DNA from: Alentia gelatinosa
Taxonomy: Eukaryota; Annelida; Polychaeta; Phyllodocida; Polynoidae
Direction of reading: 5' to 3'
Assembly: GCA_950022655.1 (NCBI GenBank)
Contig: OX465582.1
Coordinates: 96,672,704 to 96,736,703 of the forward strand
DNA: 64,000 bases
In this document: positions 1 through 11,944 of the stretch, piece after piece
How the letters are laid out: each line of letters begins with the position of its first letter
How positions within the stretch are numbered: position 1 is the first letter of the stretch
Made by a program: the position numbers and the translations under genes
Notes under the pieces: generated by a model
The model's input: the letters and a program-made list of their open reading frames with translations, nothing else
Told to the model about the DNA's origin: nothing
Database searches by the model: none

Positions 1-1530
1 ACAATACAAATGTATACGTTCAATATATCTATGATACTTGGCAGGTTCAACTTTGTTTTGGAGCACCTATGATATGAAGAGACGTCACGAGTTTGAGTCT
101 GAGTTTATTTATGCCACGCATTTTGTTGGCTCCATAATTTCACGAGTCGAAGACGAGTGAAATTCCGGAGCCAACAAAATGCATGTCATTTACACATGTG
201 ATAACATTTATAAATCATGAGAAAATGATATAGCTTACATATAAAATAGGATAGTCAGCAGAAATAGGATTGTCGCAGTTCTCCGATCCAAAATGAGGTA
301 TTGATAAATGTAAAGCTTCATTTACCAACTACAATTTAATCTAAAATGGACTGGCTACTTTATTCCATATAGTCCTTTCCTCTCTTACTCTAATTTAGTT
401 CGGGGATTTAGAGTGTTTCCCTTTCAAGCATACCTTTAGTATTACCATCACTAAGTTTCCTTCCCTTTTTTTGAGTGGAGATGGTTAGTTTTGAGCTACT
501 GAATAAAAGACTGTTTTGGAGAATAAGTAATTTAACATAAGTTGATAGTCAGAGGTTGGTAGTTAAAAGTATCTTTGCTGCTGACATACACTACGAAATA
601 GATATGGGCATTTAAGAATGAATTGTGTGATGTTCAACCTCGAGTCGCTGGCCTACATCTTTAATAACAACACTTGTCTTTATTGATAGGCATCCTGATT
701 CCCCTATATAACTTCTTATTTTTCCAAACCATACCACATTGGCAAACATTATTTTCATATGTGCCAAGTTATACCAACACAGGATAGTACTGATATGTGG
801 TCACATGTAGTGTTACTACTGTTGCACAGAGGAGCACTTTGATGCTGTAACTTGGCATGGTAGCAACTCTGGGGTGTTTGTTTTTATCTTCCCGAAGAAG
901 TATTGTACCAGATATATACACACAGCCAAGGAGAGATATAGTGTGCATAATCAAGCGTTCCAGTCCAAATGGAGGTTCTTGGAAATGGGTAAAAACACCA
1001 GCTATAGCAGCTATCCATTAAGACCTTATGGTACACCCGTTTCTGCATCTATCTGGTTTATTTGTCTGGTAAGTATACAGGTATACCCGTCTTTTCAATA
1101 AGTTGCCAGATATAAAGAATTCAATGCCTACCGATGAATTATGTCAGTATCTATTAGGGCACTACCACAGGGCCGATTCTGTTTTTATCCCATTTCCCTA
1201 TTATTTCGAATTTTTTATCATCAACTTCCTTTTCTGATAACATGTTATAAAAACAGCATTTAGAAGAGAATCATAACTTAATTGCAGAAACATTGGACAA
1301 ATATTTGATGAAGAGAAATATATATTAGTAAAATTCAGTACTTATGCCACTTTACTCTTAAGGAATTCGAATAGTTTAAGTGAAATGAATAAAATATGTA
1401 TCCAAAAATGAACTGATTAATAATATGAATATGATTCGAAAGACAGGCTATATTCATGTAGAAGTATCACTTCTGAATGGACACTGATTCCTCCAAATAT
1501 TTTAAATTAAAGATCGTAGGCATATTTAGT
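1..1530. other. AT-rich non-coding DNA, probable intron or flank of gene A
   Basis: No coding exon could be recognised on either strand apart from the hairpin listed at 112-188. If gene A continues to the left, this is part of its intron 2. I looked on the minus strand for the next expected exon (a Gly-Phe-Gly-His-Asp-type motif, as in gene B) and did not find it, so that exon probably lies outside the window. Confidence 0.4.
112..188. repeat. long hairpin with GAA-type centre (hairpin family)
   Basis: The left arm around 118-133 (gcattttgttggctcc) is repeated as its reverse complement at about 167-182. Between the arms is a second palindrome, ttcacgagtcgaagacgagtgaa. A related hairpin with nearly the same outer arm occurs at 41885-42010. 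Confidence 0.7.
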
Positions 1531-1534
1531 ATAC

Positions 1535-1690
1535 AGTAGAACCATGCGTAAGGCTACCCATCGCTCAGAGCAAAGGGTCTCCTTATGCGGGGTGAACCCA
1601 TATACGAGGTGTGCCCTACACGGGGTGACCTAGACTGGCCTCAGTCCCTGTATCCTACCCCTCCACCCCTTCTGAGTGACACAGGGACTG
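1535..1690. mobile_element. degraded pogo/Tigger-like MITE
   Basis: It starts atacagtagaaccatgcgta and contains decayed copies of the 'counts of (ttatgcggggtg)' type segment seen in the better-preserved copies at 20571 and 30867. The right terminal inverted repeat (TIR) is not clear. Confidence 0.4.
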
Positions 1691-2196
1691 GTCTCATCCG
1701 TAATTGGCCATGTAGAATGACGCGATTTTGAACCACACTCCCAAAGCAGAGGTCTGGCTACTGGTCAGGATATCTGCTTGGAGATTGATACCCTCTCACT
1801 TTGATCTCGATCGAGACATAGTCAGGAGTAGGCGAAATATATTGATATGAAAACACAGGCAGGCAGGGAACTGGAAGAGGGATGGGGGGAGGGGTAGAGG
1901 GAGGTATAGGGTTACAGGGAGTGGCTTGGGGGTCATAAACAGGAGATTCTGGTCAGTGTGGACAAGTCTTTGATTCATGGGCCAGTCAGAGAAGGACACA
2001 TACTATAATGAATTGTATTCCGATTTTCTTTAATCATTTAATGAATGTTCATAATCAAAGACTTGAGCAAGTCTAGGGGTGACCCTTCAGTGGACCAATA
2101 TTGCCACATGACCCTAGCTTCATCTTGTGAAAAGCAGCCTTATGCCTTCTACACCAATTATTCACAGGGGTGTAAAAAATACATTTTAACACATAA

Positions 2197-2370
2197 GGCC
2201 CGTTTCCATTGGCCGACAAAAACAGTGTCGATGTTTTGAGTTTCCCTAAAACCCCATTTCTACCGATCTACAGACAGGATTCATTAGCACTGCTGAGGCA
2301 AAATAAAAAATGGGCTTTTAGGAGAACTAAAAAAATCTCTACCATATTCGTCGGCCAATGGCAATGGGCC
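2197..2370. mobile_element. MITE with GGCCCGTTTCCATTGGCCGAC termini
   Basis: The left end reads ggcccgtttccattggccga and the right end is the near-exact complement (tcggccaatggcaatgggcc). There is no coding capacity. A related left end (gtttccatcggccgacgaag) is the site into which the hAT-like element at 42864 inserted. Confidence 0.65.
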
Positions 2371-2494
2371 TATGGGCTCAAGGCTAGACTTTGCAATGTT
2401 TGACCGAATAAAAAGCATTACTAAAGCATTGCACCGCTGGGCGGCGCTGAACGATAAAACAACAATTACAAATATAAAAAATAATATCTCTTAC

Positions 2495-2825
2495 AAGTAG
2501 GAGTATGAACCATAATCGTGTCCCACTGCTATCAGATAGATTCGGTTATTATAGTTGGCGGCTGAAGCTCCGAATGGTTGCATTGGCCCACCTCCAGAAT
2601 AGGCACCCGGTGATGACTGCCCTTGATAGCTGGGCATTGGGGGCTTCTGTGCCTGTCCTTGACCTTGACCTTGACTTTGGGGTGGACCTTGACCTTGACT
2701 TGCGATCGGCTGGTTGACCGTGACAGTAGGTGGCACGCTCTTAGTTATGGACACAGCACTCATAATGATGGCAACTAAGGCTAGGAGCCCGACCACCACT
2801 ACCAGCACAATCGTCAACTTATTGT
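2495..2825 (-). CDS. gene A exon 2 (transmembrane helix, QG linker, start of binding domain)
   Basis: On the minus strand the acceptor is a T-rich tract ending cag before ACAATAAG, and the donor is CTACTT/GTAAGAG. The exon is 331 bases: two bases finish a split codon, 109 full codons follow, and two bases remain. Reading straight through the donor gives an immediate stop, TTG TAA, so an unspliced reading would end right after the motif shared with gene C. The QGQG repeat is encoded by tandem CAAGGT units. Confidence 0.65.
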
Positions 2826-5800
2826 CTGAAAAAATAAGGTGAACGGAAGAAATAATGAAAACCTGTATGATAAATTTGATAGGAAACACTGGAAACAAAA
2901 TAGTAGTACAGTAAAACACCGCTACTGGGACACTTCGATTCAGGGGACAACTCGCTTAATGGGTCATTTAGATCGAAATTATTTTTTATTTAGTTAATTC
3001 TAACCCCGCGTAAGGGGACACCCCGCTTCAGGGGCACTTTCCTTGGAACAGAGGGTGACCCCTTAAGCGGAGTTTTACTGTAGAAACATATCAACGCAAA
3101 ACCTTAATTAAAGGTAAGTGATTCAGAAGGACATCAACTCAAAGGTCGTCAACTAACAGGAAAAATCGTTCACGCGCGGAAGTGCCATTTATAGTAGACC
3201 ACCTCGTCAATGCGACCATCCCTTCATTTTCAGCTTTCACATTCAACCAACATCAATAAGGTGGGTTTTTCGAAATCTGTTTCTTAGGTATCCGATGACC
3301 TTCAGGTCCAAAGGGTTGATTATAACATTATTTCTATCTTTTAAATTCTTAGGACCGGCGTCCACCTACTACGATATGGCTCCGATGTGGTCTACGATGC
3401 ACCTCCCGATAAAAAATCAAAATCGCGTTGGAAGGTTACCTAATATCGGGGCAGTTGACCACGTTTCTGCAATAAGGCACCAATAAAAACTCCATACAAT
3501 ACATGGTGGATTGGCATGTCTAGACATATGTCTACGATTTTGCACCTTCCCGATATGTCTCTGATATTGACTTTTTGTATCGGAGCCATATCGGTAGGTC
3601 TATATTTCTATCGTAGTAGGTGGATGCCAGGCCTAATCCAACACACATCACCCTCTGAGGTCACGGGGTACCTGGGCTTCTTTAACATGCTGGATAATAT
3701 AGTAAAGAATTATCCAATCTACATATGTGGCATGTTTTCTGATGATGAAATACACAACACCATAAGTTTATTTTCCAACTTCAATGTATGAGAAAGGGTA
3801 TCAGAGCACATAGAATCCATACAAGACAAGTCAAGTTCATGACACCAGATCAGGAATAAAGTTTATTTCAGTCTGTGCCTGGACCACTGGCCTCTTATAT
3901 AACTGTGATAGAATAGTTATCGTGGATCTACTAGCAGAGTTCAAGATTTGCACTAGCGTAACTTTTTCCTCAGTTGCTGCTACACATGGACAAAATATTT
4001 CAGTCCGAATTACTCTCTTATAAGAGCTATCAGGTATCTGCCCAGTTCATGGTCATGTTTACTTACTTGCTTACTTACTTACTTACTTATTTACTTACTA
4101 AGACGAAGATAAAAGAATTCATTTCTGTAAAAACTTTCAAATCATGCAAAGACCGAGCCATAAGTAACCACTGCCACTGAGCTCAGTTCACAAGAGCAAA
4201 CTGAAACAATTAAATACAAATGCTGGTAGTTGGTGATTTCTAAATTCTATTGATTTTTTCAAATAACTCTGGAAAATATAGGTTCCATATATCAGCAAAT
4301 AGAAAAAGCAAAATAATTGGCATGTCACCATATTAACCTCTATGGGAAGGCCATCTGAAAATGTAAGTGCTTAACTCTTGGCGTCTATGGGAAAGACTTT
4401 CTTGCTAAATGACACTGATGTTCTATTGCTATCTTCAAATAATTCTGGATTATTATAATAGTTGGGAACATGAACAAATGAGAAATGCTAAAAAAATACT
4501 ATGTCACCATGGTAATTATTATGGGAAGGACATCTGAAGAAGGTAAATGCTTATCTATTGGTGTCTATGGGAAACTGCTATATTTTCATGAAACCAGTGT
4601 TGAATTTAGTAGACACAGGGGGCACTGTGATACATACCCACACTTGTCCTTAACCGTAAGGAGTGCCTAAGCCCTAGCCCTAGGACTATGTGGGTTGGGT
4701 TAGTTCAAATCATCATGTACATTCAACCTGAGAATCAGTCACCACACTAAACTAAGCATGACTTGGTGTAGCCTACAAACCTCTAGACATGAAAACCATA
4801 ATTATGCTATACCTAGTTCAATTGTACTGATTCAGTATGAACATGTAAAAATGATTTAGTCCAAGTAAACGACCTGCAAGTCCACTGATCATCCTGGGAG
4901 TAGTAAAGTTAAAAGAATGAATGATATGTATGATACGTCTAACTCACACAAGGGTCATCGTTTGATAGTATTTAAATCTGTTCGCTAAGACTATATTAGC
5001 CATCCATACGGTCAACTATGAGTGTTGAACGAAGTTGACAAACATCGCTCCTGGGTCTCTATGCCATACAAAAAAGGGACTACATTTAAAATCTTAGATT
5101 ATCAAACGGCCCTCTGGCCAATTAAACTAACTGTACTCATAGTAACCCGAGTGTCGTCAACCGAGATGATGCACTCAGGCGTGCTGTTCCCATTTCTCAC
5201 CTTAACCAGGCTACAACTGCTAGTAAAAGTGGAGGCCAAGCCAGGGAATGGCCAAGCTATACGGCATATAGCCTATGATCCATGGGCACCGCCATGACGC
5301 CCCCCGAGTAGATGTTCTTCACTAATGGAGGTGAGAAAGTAGGTGTTCTTCACTAAAGGAGGTGGAAAAGAAGTGAGTGATAATTGGGAAATCTCACAAC
5401 TTTAGCCTTGCTGACATATGTTTATAAAGTGTTCCATATGGAAAATATCATGTCTTGGGTTTAATCGTTGTGTCATCCTGCTTTGGGATGGGTGTAGAGA
5501 GTCAAGGGAACCATGATAAAACATTGAAAGGCAGTTGAATTTCGTAAGAACAAAAAGCCAGAATACAGGTTTGTCCCCCGACCACCTAGTGACTGCTTCG
5601 TGAACTAACAATGGCTCTGTCCCCTATAGGTTAGCAAGTGATCTAACTTGCCTTTATACCCACACTGTCGCCAATTGACTTTGGCTACAGATCAAAGGCT
5701 GTTAATGCTGTCCCAGTCATCAAGGATTTCTTGATTATTTGATGACTGATAGTAGTTAGTCTAGTTTCTTATTATCACATGCTAATGGTCCACATATAGT

Positions 5801-8021
5801 GAGAGGTTCTAAAGCTGGAGGCACACCAAGCGAGAAATGCAACGATTTCCGCAATCGACAACACAAAATGGGGTGTGTATGTGCCATCATTCAATATTCC
5901 ACCTGATTATTGCTTCCAAGATGCTAAATCATCAGTGGGAGATATTACTATGAAAAAGTATATCACATACGTGCTATTTTATATAGCCGCTTCCAGAGAT
6001 CGCCGCCTTGACTCGCTTGGTGTGTCCCCGCCATTAGCGGCACCAAGTCATGCTCAGTCGATTTTTAAGACCAGCCCTCAGGTAGATCTCTAAATGCGAT
6101 CTTGCTACAACAGGGAACTGGTTAACAAGATAGTAGATAGAAGCTTCATCTCTACCATTGAATATTCCAAACCCAAAGCTATTGCTCCAACCAGGAACTT
6201 CGATTTGAGAATACTGCAGAATATTTACTCATATTGCCTAGTACTCCTTCCTATTAGAAACTTATTCTCTTTGGATAAGATCCATTGACAGTTTTTTTTG
6301 TTTTTTTTCTTTTTTTGAGTTTTATTAGGGAATATTGTGTGTTCACAATCACCGAATTCGGCTATAGAGCCGTTCTTCCACTCGGGACCCTTCCCCTACT
6401 CCTCATTCTAATGGCGGGTGTTAAACTGAATGAGCAGTGGGTACCATTCTTGTGTAAGTCTTTGGTATAACCCGACCGAGAGTTTGAACCCACGACCTCC
6501 CATGCTCGAGGCGAACACTCCTACCACTTGGCCACCGAGCTTGGTATATATATCTACAGTAATTAATATAGCTGAATCAGAAGAACAAGCATTACTACAT
6601 CTCCTCCCTCATTCACTGCAAGGTGTGGGTCATTAAAATGTATGTATGGGAAGGACTTGTAGGAAGAATTTGAAGCCAGCAGTAGTAGATCAGAGGGGAG
6701 TGTGTGGTAATATAGTGTGTGAGGTACAAACCACAATGGACGTTCGCTAGCGAGTGTACTACAACGTCAACCTCGAGTGGTTAACACAGCCGCCTGTGCA
6801 CAAAACCGTAGTTTGTTGGTTTTATTTTCCATCTTTTTGAATGAACTAAAACCAGTAATTTCCATATCAAAGGATATAACAATAGGAAATATTTCTCTGC
6901 TCTATGGCACAAAGGAACTATTTTCCCGTATACCATGGTTTTGAATGTCCATATACCACCGATTTGAATCGATATACCATAGTTATGGTATCTGGCAGGT
7001 TTTATATAATGGGTAACGGTTTACTGATTCCCCATACATTTTCAATGGGGACTTTGTATATCATGGATAATAAAACACTAGATGGGGGAGTAAACTTAAT
7101 TGATGCGTAAATTGTATAACTTTCCTCAATGATGCGAAACCAACAAAAGTTCTGACGTGGAACAAGAGATGGCAGCACACAAAATAAAGACCCCTGTGAG
7201 GGATAACAGTGAAATTGGAACAGGATCATATTGAAATTCGTCGTATGCCACAGATCCACGTCGGAAACCCGTTTTCAGGGTGCGGGATTCTTCGTATTCA
7301 AAGGTTTTCATTTGAAAACTGAAAGGTAATCTGTGTATCCTCAGCCGAAAAAAGGGTTGACATATTTTTATAAAAACAAATTTTGTCTTGGACGGAACGC
7401 GTCTTGACGCATAAAAGTTCAAGGGAATATTTTGTGAAACACTTTTATGATACCCAGTTATATCATTTTAGTACAATCTTGATAATCTTCTTTATGATGA
7501 TTCCTAAAATTGTCTTGTAGTCACTAGTTCTCAGCACGATACTCTTGAGTTCTTTTGAAGGCAAGAATTTTCTCCCTGAGTTGTGCAGTCTTACTGGGAC
7601 TCCATACACGCCTCCGTAACCTCACAATTTTAATATTCCCCTAAAGTCATGTTTCGAATGAGTACTCCGTCAGCCTCGCCGCTAAAACAGAACAAGCACC
7701 CTCGTCCTAAGCCCACCCCGTTCGTTCACAAGCTTCCCATAGCTTTACAAACCTCTGCTTAACAAGTGACCATGGTCACTTGAAATGAGGAACTAGATCT
7801 ATACACTGGTGGTACATAAGGTAAAAATGACGGGACTCACCGTTCGACATGGTGCGAGAGTAGGATATTGCGATCTACAGGTGTTGGAGGGCTTAGTGTT
7901 GGCGACGTCACACGTCCTACCTTCACACTCCTATCGTCTGCCTTCTTGTGACGCCTCGCCCCTTACCTGCAGCGGGAAACAGAGTGGAACGTGGAACGTA
8001 GTCTCCACCAGCCTTGAGCAT
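2495..8021 (-). CDS. gene A: membrane-anchored solute-binding-protein-like protein (partial, two exons seen)
   Basis: Proposed model: exon 1 at 8021-7967 and exon 2 at 2825-2495, with further exons beyond the left edge. The predicted start is an N-terminal tail of about 20 residues, one transmembrane helix (about residues 22-46, rich in Val/Leu/Ile), a Gln-Gly/Pro-rich linker (about 50-108), and then RIYLIAVGHDYGSYSY, the opening strand of a PBP type 2 domain. This matches genes B and C motif for motif. The codon is split by a GTAAG donor in the same phase as in gene C. The topology suggests a type II protein tethered at the cell surface with the binding domain outside; that is inference. Exon 1 fits by phase (one base, G, plus AC gives Asp) but rests on little else. 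The 5.1-kb intron holds a SINE and several MITEs. Gene A points away from genes B and C. Confidence 0.55.
2907..3082. mobile_element. pogo/Tigger-like MITE with TA target
   Basis: Its ends, tacagtaaaacaccgctact and ccttaagcggagttttactgta, are inverted copies. The internal text (cccgcgtaaggggacacc) has the 'cagt...accccgc..aagcgg..cac' pattern typical of pogo/Tigger TIRs. It lies in gene A intron 1. Confidence 0.7.
3350..3636. mobile_element. MITE family CGTCCACC, copy 1
   Basis: The left end aggaccggcgtccacctact and the right end agtaggtggatgccaggcct are inverted. The interior has repeated GATATGGC/GCCATATC modules. The same family occurs at 26434, 41089 and 62929. Confidence 0.75.
3640..4240. 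other. no gene seen
   Basis: Intronic DNA of gene A with a TTAC microsatellite at 4059-4099. No other structure was recognised. Confidence 0.4.
4059..4099. repeat. (TTAC)n microsatellite
   Basis: About ten consecutive tetranucleotide units with two single-base changes. Confidence 0.9.
4248..4575. repeat. imperfect tandem duplication, unit about 155-175 bases
   Basis: Segments 4248-4400 and 4424-4575 align along their length. Shared landmarks are tcaaataa.tctgga, atgtcaccat, tatgggaagg.catctga and tctatgggaaa. Neither copy codes. Confidence 0.65.
4600..6340. other. no gene seen
   Basis: Unremarkable intronic DNA. A 30-base direct repeat (taggtgttcttcactaaagg type) lies at 5309-5360. The short open frames here show no recognisable domain. 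Confidence 0.4.
6345..6541 (-). mobile_element. tRNA-derived SINE
   Basis: Read on the minus strand from about 6541, the sequence is tRNA-like. It has a pol III box A (tggccaagtggtagg), a box B (gtgggttcaaactctcggtc) and then the segment gggttataccaaagacttac leading to 'aatggtacccactgc'. This order, and especially the 'ataccaaagact' junction after the tRNA head, is the pattern of tRNA SINEs common in molluscs and other lophotrochozoans. An intact tRNA gene is excluded because no acceptor stem closes. Confidence 0.65.
6700..6822. repeat. hairpin (imperfect) beside TTATTTTCCATC segment
   Basis: It contains aaaccacaatggacg... and ...cacaaaaccgtagtttgttgg in opposite orientations, with gctagcgagtgtactacaacg in the centre. 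It resembles the hairpin at 12776-12910 and, like that one, abuts a TIR segment. Confidence 0.45.
6822..7077. mobile_element. TIR segment (ends TTTATTTTCCATC / ATGGATAATAAAA)
   Basis: The ends are inverted copies. The interior is rich in 'gtataccatgg' modules that recur in the segment at 12517-12775. Confidence 0.55.
7080..7960. other. no firm gene; region upstream of gene A intron end
   Basis: Minus-strand and plus-strand open frames of 60-100 codons exist but lack domains. A 37-codon ATG frame at about 7650-7763 (plus strand, Ser/Pro/Lys-rich) is open but unsupported. Confidence 0.3.
7967..8021 (-). CDS. gene A candidate exon 1 (start codon exon)
   Basis: ATG at 8021-8019 opens 18 codons (MLKAGGDYVPRSTLFPAA) and ends in CTGCAG/GTAAGG, a strong donor that leaves one base over. 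That is exactly what the acceptor at 2826 needs. Gene C also has a start exon ending in a single leftover G, so the family may share this structure. The intron would be 5.1 kb. No transcript evidence is available, and other upstream exons are possible. Confidence 0.35.
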
Positions 8022-8529
8022 CAGCAATGGCGGTATTCCATCAATCCGGCTGTGCAGATGGAAACGCTCTAATTCTGTCACAAATCTAAGGAGTACCACA
8101 CCTGAAGAAACTCCAATCAGTATTAGTTACACATGGTTATATTTTAACTGAATCGTAATAGATTTGATGAAACTTATGTATCTATTGGTTGCTTGTAGTA
8201 TTCGGAAACAGGGTTACTGTGGCTGTACGCGATGTATACGCGGTAAAATTTACTATAAAACGATCGGTTCCGAAGGCAGAGGTTCGTTTTATCGTCAATT
8301 TTACCAAGTATTTATCAAGTACAGACACGGTATACCTGTTTTCATATTAATATATACCTTAGAATATCAGATTTTTAACTTTGCCTCTGGGCAAGTTTTT
8401 GGATTTCGCCGCCGTACATGCCCCATACGCCATACAATACCCTGTACGTCAGGTGTCGTACGGATATAAATATGACATGGGTAGGAGCAGGCCGTATGTG
8501 TAGGATATACTACCACAGGTATTATCGTA

Positions 8530-8665
8530 AAACTGGATGAGTTTTAATCTTGGCCATGGTATGCCACAACTGGAGTTTGGCATAGTGACTTCATTAGGCA
8601 AAGCCGAGTGAAGTCCGGAGCCAAAACTCCAGGAGTGGCATGCGGTGGCCAAGATTAAAACGAAT
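8530..8665. repeat. long hairpin, GCAAAGC centre
   Basis: The arms ttttaatcttggcca (8540) and tggccaagattaaaa (8646) are exact complements, and the palindrome continues inward through tggagttttggc. The centre reads aggcaaagccgagtgaag. Close copies with the same stem are at 55345 and 57745. Confidence 0.8.
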
Positions 8666-8676
8666 CAGGTTTTGAT

Positions 8677-8825
8677 TTTATCCTACCCTATCTCCTCGGT
8701 TTTGGAATATTACATGATACCAATACTGTATGCCACTATTGGCATATAAAACTTTGTATGCCAGTCAGCGTGGCATACGGAAACTCAATGTTAAGCCTAT
8801 GGGATTTTATATTAGGGGTAGAATA
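8677..8825. mobile_element. TIR segment (ends TTTATCCTACCC / GGGGTAGAATAAA)
   Basis: It is bounded by an inverted tatcctaccc / ggggtagaata pair, with the inner motif caatgttaagcctatggg, and sits beside the hairpin at 8530-8665. Confidence 0.7.
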
Positions 8826-8829
8826 AATA

Positions 8830-9435
8830 ATGATATGCAGATCTCCGAATATTCAAGAGGTTTGATTTGCTGATTACTGACCATCTATCACAGGAGTGAC
8901 GCCCAACCTTTTATTACCCGTGCCTAACTACGAGGGTGATTGTGGCCCCTAAGATTCGAGGTCAACTCTCGACTGTATAGCCCTCCCAAGGCGCTAGAAA
9001 ATATCATGTGAGGAGGTCAGGGTGAAAGTCGAGGTTTGCTGCGAATGCAGTCATTGGCTACTCGGTCTACTCTATTCCTTATATGGACTTAAGGTAATGG
9101 GACAACTCTATGCTGCTACATTTCCTTACAGTAGTTATATCAAATAACTTGCTCGATATCAAAAGTGTATGATAATGTTTAGTGTGTCAAGGAGTAGCAG
9201 CAGCAAAGGCGCAGGCCTTGCGATCCCACCCGCGTGGAACGTTCTCATTCCGTCACCTCAATTCGGAGATTTCTCAATCCATTCTGATACGGCCCAGCAG
9301 CAGACCATGAAGTCGTAGTCCCCGTACGGTGGCGCCCCCATAGAGATAATGTGACTCATTCGTCAGTAGCAGATCCAGGGAAGGCGACCCTTGCACTCCC
9401 AGGCGACCAGGAAGTAGGTTGCCGACACCATCTTC
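8830..9435. other. no firm gene; short coding-like minus frame
   Basis: A minus-strand open frame covers about 9274-9474 (Leu/Gly-rich, 66 codons), but no domain was recognised. Part of it runs into the direct repeat at 9439. A related fragment (gcgaccaggaagtag) recurs at 11707. Confidence 0.3.
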
Positions 9436-9438
9436 GAT

Positions 9439-10009
9439 ACAGGTGTTGCCGTTCAGCGCCGCTGAACGGCCCACTGTCTAGTTACGGGGCCACTCGGACA
9501 AACACCGCAAGTCCAGGCAGTTGCTCATAGAGATATAGAGCATTCACAGCTAAAGTGTGAACGGTGGGTGTGATTTCAGGAGTGTTGTTTTTGGACAGAT
9601 TAAATTGTTGGAGCAAACTAGGGTATTGTATCAGTGAGTCTGTACTATCTAAACATTATAGATGATAATTATCTTGGTTTTAACTTGGAAAAAGGTAAGC
9701 ATAGTATAGCTAGGCATGCCAATGTATTAGTGTATATCCAGGTTTGGTGTCCCTGTGTTATCTAAGGTATATCTAAAGTATCATTGAGGTGATATGCATG
9801 TACGACACATCAAATTGGAGCTGGAATACCATAGAATACGATGCAATCGCTTTTATTTCTATGGAAATAATGTGCATAGGTAATATAAACGTATTACACT
9901 TATACACTCGGTGATCCAACGCTAAAGTATACGTTGTCAAGGGTATGTTGGGCTTCAGACATGGCGTAAGCAAGTAGATAAGGTGCGACCCCAGCCTGTG
10001 GAAAAAGGC
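9439..10009 (+). repeat. 570-base direct repeat, copy 1
   Basis: It aligns with 10519-11089 at an offset of 1080 bases. Both start acaggtgttgccgttca, share gtgaacggtgggtgtgat and gttttaacttggaaaa, and end aggtgcgac...gtggaaaaagg. Copy 1 is followed by a ggcccttgaataataatt stretch that also occurs at 62395. Confidence 0.8.
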
Positions 10010-10518
10010 CTATACAGCGTACCGTCCAGGGGGCCCTTGAATAATAATTCCACGATACAAAAAGTATCATACAAGTCTCGTTGGTGCTAAAACGTAACAT
10101 AAAAAGCATATCGTAGGCGTACAAGGCTTAGACGAGACGAGAAAATCGAGACGAGAAAATCAAATCTCATAGGTGGTGTTGCATAAATCGTCCATTTTGT
10201 CGTCCCTTTGCCGTCCCGGAAGACACCTTTAGAGCTGTCATAGCCGATGTAAAACTCATTTTTCATGCACTAAATCTATTCCAAATTAAAATATATTTTC
10301 AACAGATTTCTAGTCATATATGTGATACATGTATACCAAATTTCATCATTTGCTAACGATTGAATCGTTCTCGAAAAATGTTTGACCATTCACACTGATA
10401 TACAGGTACTGCACCACTCGGCCTGCTCATCTCAGACATACCACTGCATCGCTCGATGTGTATCGGTGTGTGTAGGCGTTTATATAGGAAATGTACTAGC
10501 GACTTCGTCAATTCCTAT
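10010..10518. other. spacer between the two direct repeats
   Basis: AT-rich with no coding frame. The two flanking copies could be LTR-like or a segmental duplication; no primer-binding site or polypurine tract was evident. Confidence 0.4.
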
Positions 10519-11089
10519 ACAGGTGTTGCCGTTCAACGCCACCTTACGGCCCACTGCCTAGATATGCGGCCGCTCGGACAAACACCGCGAGTCTGGCAGC
10601 ATGTATTTAGAGACATATAGCAATCACACCTAGAGTGTGAACGGTGGGTGTGATTGCAGGAGTGTTGTTTTTCGACAGATTAAATTGCTGGAACAAACTA
10701 GGATATTGTATTAACAAGTCTAGGCTGTCTAAACTTCACAGTTGATAATTGTTTTGGTTTTAACTTGGAAAAAGATAAGCATATTATAGCTAGGCTTGCC
10801 AATGTATCAATGTGTATTCAATTTCGGTGATCCTATGTTATCTAAACTATATCTAAAGTATTATTGAGGCGATATGCATGTATGAGACATCAAATTTGAG
10901 CTGGGATACCATAGAATGCGATGCAATCACTATTATTTCTCTGGCAATAATGTACAAGTGTATTCTGAACATATTACGCTCATACACTCAGTGGTCCCAT
11001 GCTAAAGTATACGTTGCCAGGTGAATGTTTGGCTTCAGCCGTGGGGTAACTAAGCAGATAAGGTGCGACACTGGCCAGTGGAAAAAGGG
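10519..11089 (+). repeat. 570-base direct repeat, copy 2
   Basis: See copy 1. It diverges from copy 1 by scattered substitutions, so the duplication is not recent. Confidence 0.8.
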
Positions 11090-11925
11090 TTCCCCGCCCA
11101 AACGTTTACTGCCGTCCTGCCCCCTTGCGGGTGAACGGGACCCCATCATAAACTTGTGGTAACCATTTCGTATGACACAGGTGCTTGAGCTGATCATCAG
11201 CGATCAGAGCAGTATGGATTGACATCAGCGAAAGGGAGTGATCTCATCTCTTTCTCTCAAGGAAAGTAGATCAGAGAACTACAGTTCTTAATTTTTGTAT
11301 TAGTATTGCGAAAAACAAATTCCAAGGATAGAAGTATATCTGTGTATAGAAACACAAAAAAGAGTCACAGGTATCATTTTGTCGTCCATCAGAGAGGACG
11401 GTACGACATATTGAACGATGAACGACATACTGGACGATCTTTTGTATTCGGCAGGGTAGCATAAAACTTGTCGTCGGCATCAGCACTATCATCCATACAC
11501 AATTTCGGACAGTTGTCGTACAACTGACCTATTTCCAAATGCTTATTACCTACCATATCTAAAAAAATGATTCTGGTCGGATCCGCTTGGAGATTCTTCC
11601 GCACATAGAGACAGATTGAGCCAGACCTAGGCATGGAGACTGAAGGGACACGAGAGTGAGATTCTCGTGCAGTACTTAACTGTAATTCAACGGCCCTTGC
11701 ACTAGTGCGCGACCAGGAAGTAGATGGTCGGCACCCTATATAGTCGCCTCTAAATCCTTGCTCTCCTACCTGTACACCCTTTAGTATGTGTCTCTGTAAC
11801 CCTCCCCCTTTAGATCATAAAACGTTCAACATTCACTGCACGAAACAAACCACTTTCTATATGAATGCACCCCTGCATATAAAGATATGCTTTTGCGTAT
11901 ACAGGGTCGTCCTATTCCCCGTGTG
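11090..11925. other. no gene seen
   Basis: Minus-strand frames of 70-80 codons at 11271-11634 show no domain. The text gaccaggaagtag near 11710 repeats that at 9402. Confidence 0.35.
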
Positions 11926-11944
11926 AATACGCCTCCTCTGTAGG

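Noticed and set aside
6478..6541. Functional tRNA gene on the minus strand
   Set aside because: Box A and box B are there, but no acceptor stem closes and a SINE body follows directly, so it is a SINE head.
9439..11089. LTR retrotransposon
   Set aside because: Direct repeats are present, but no coding interior, primer-binding site or polypurine tract could be seen.
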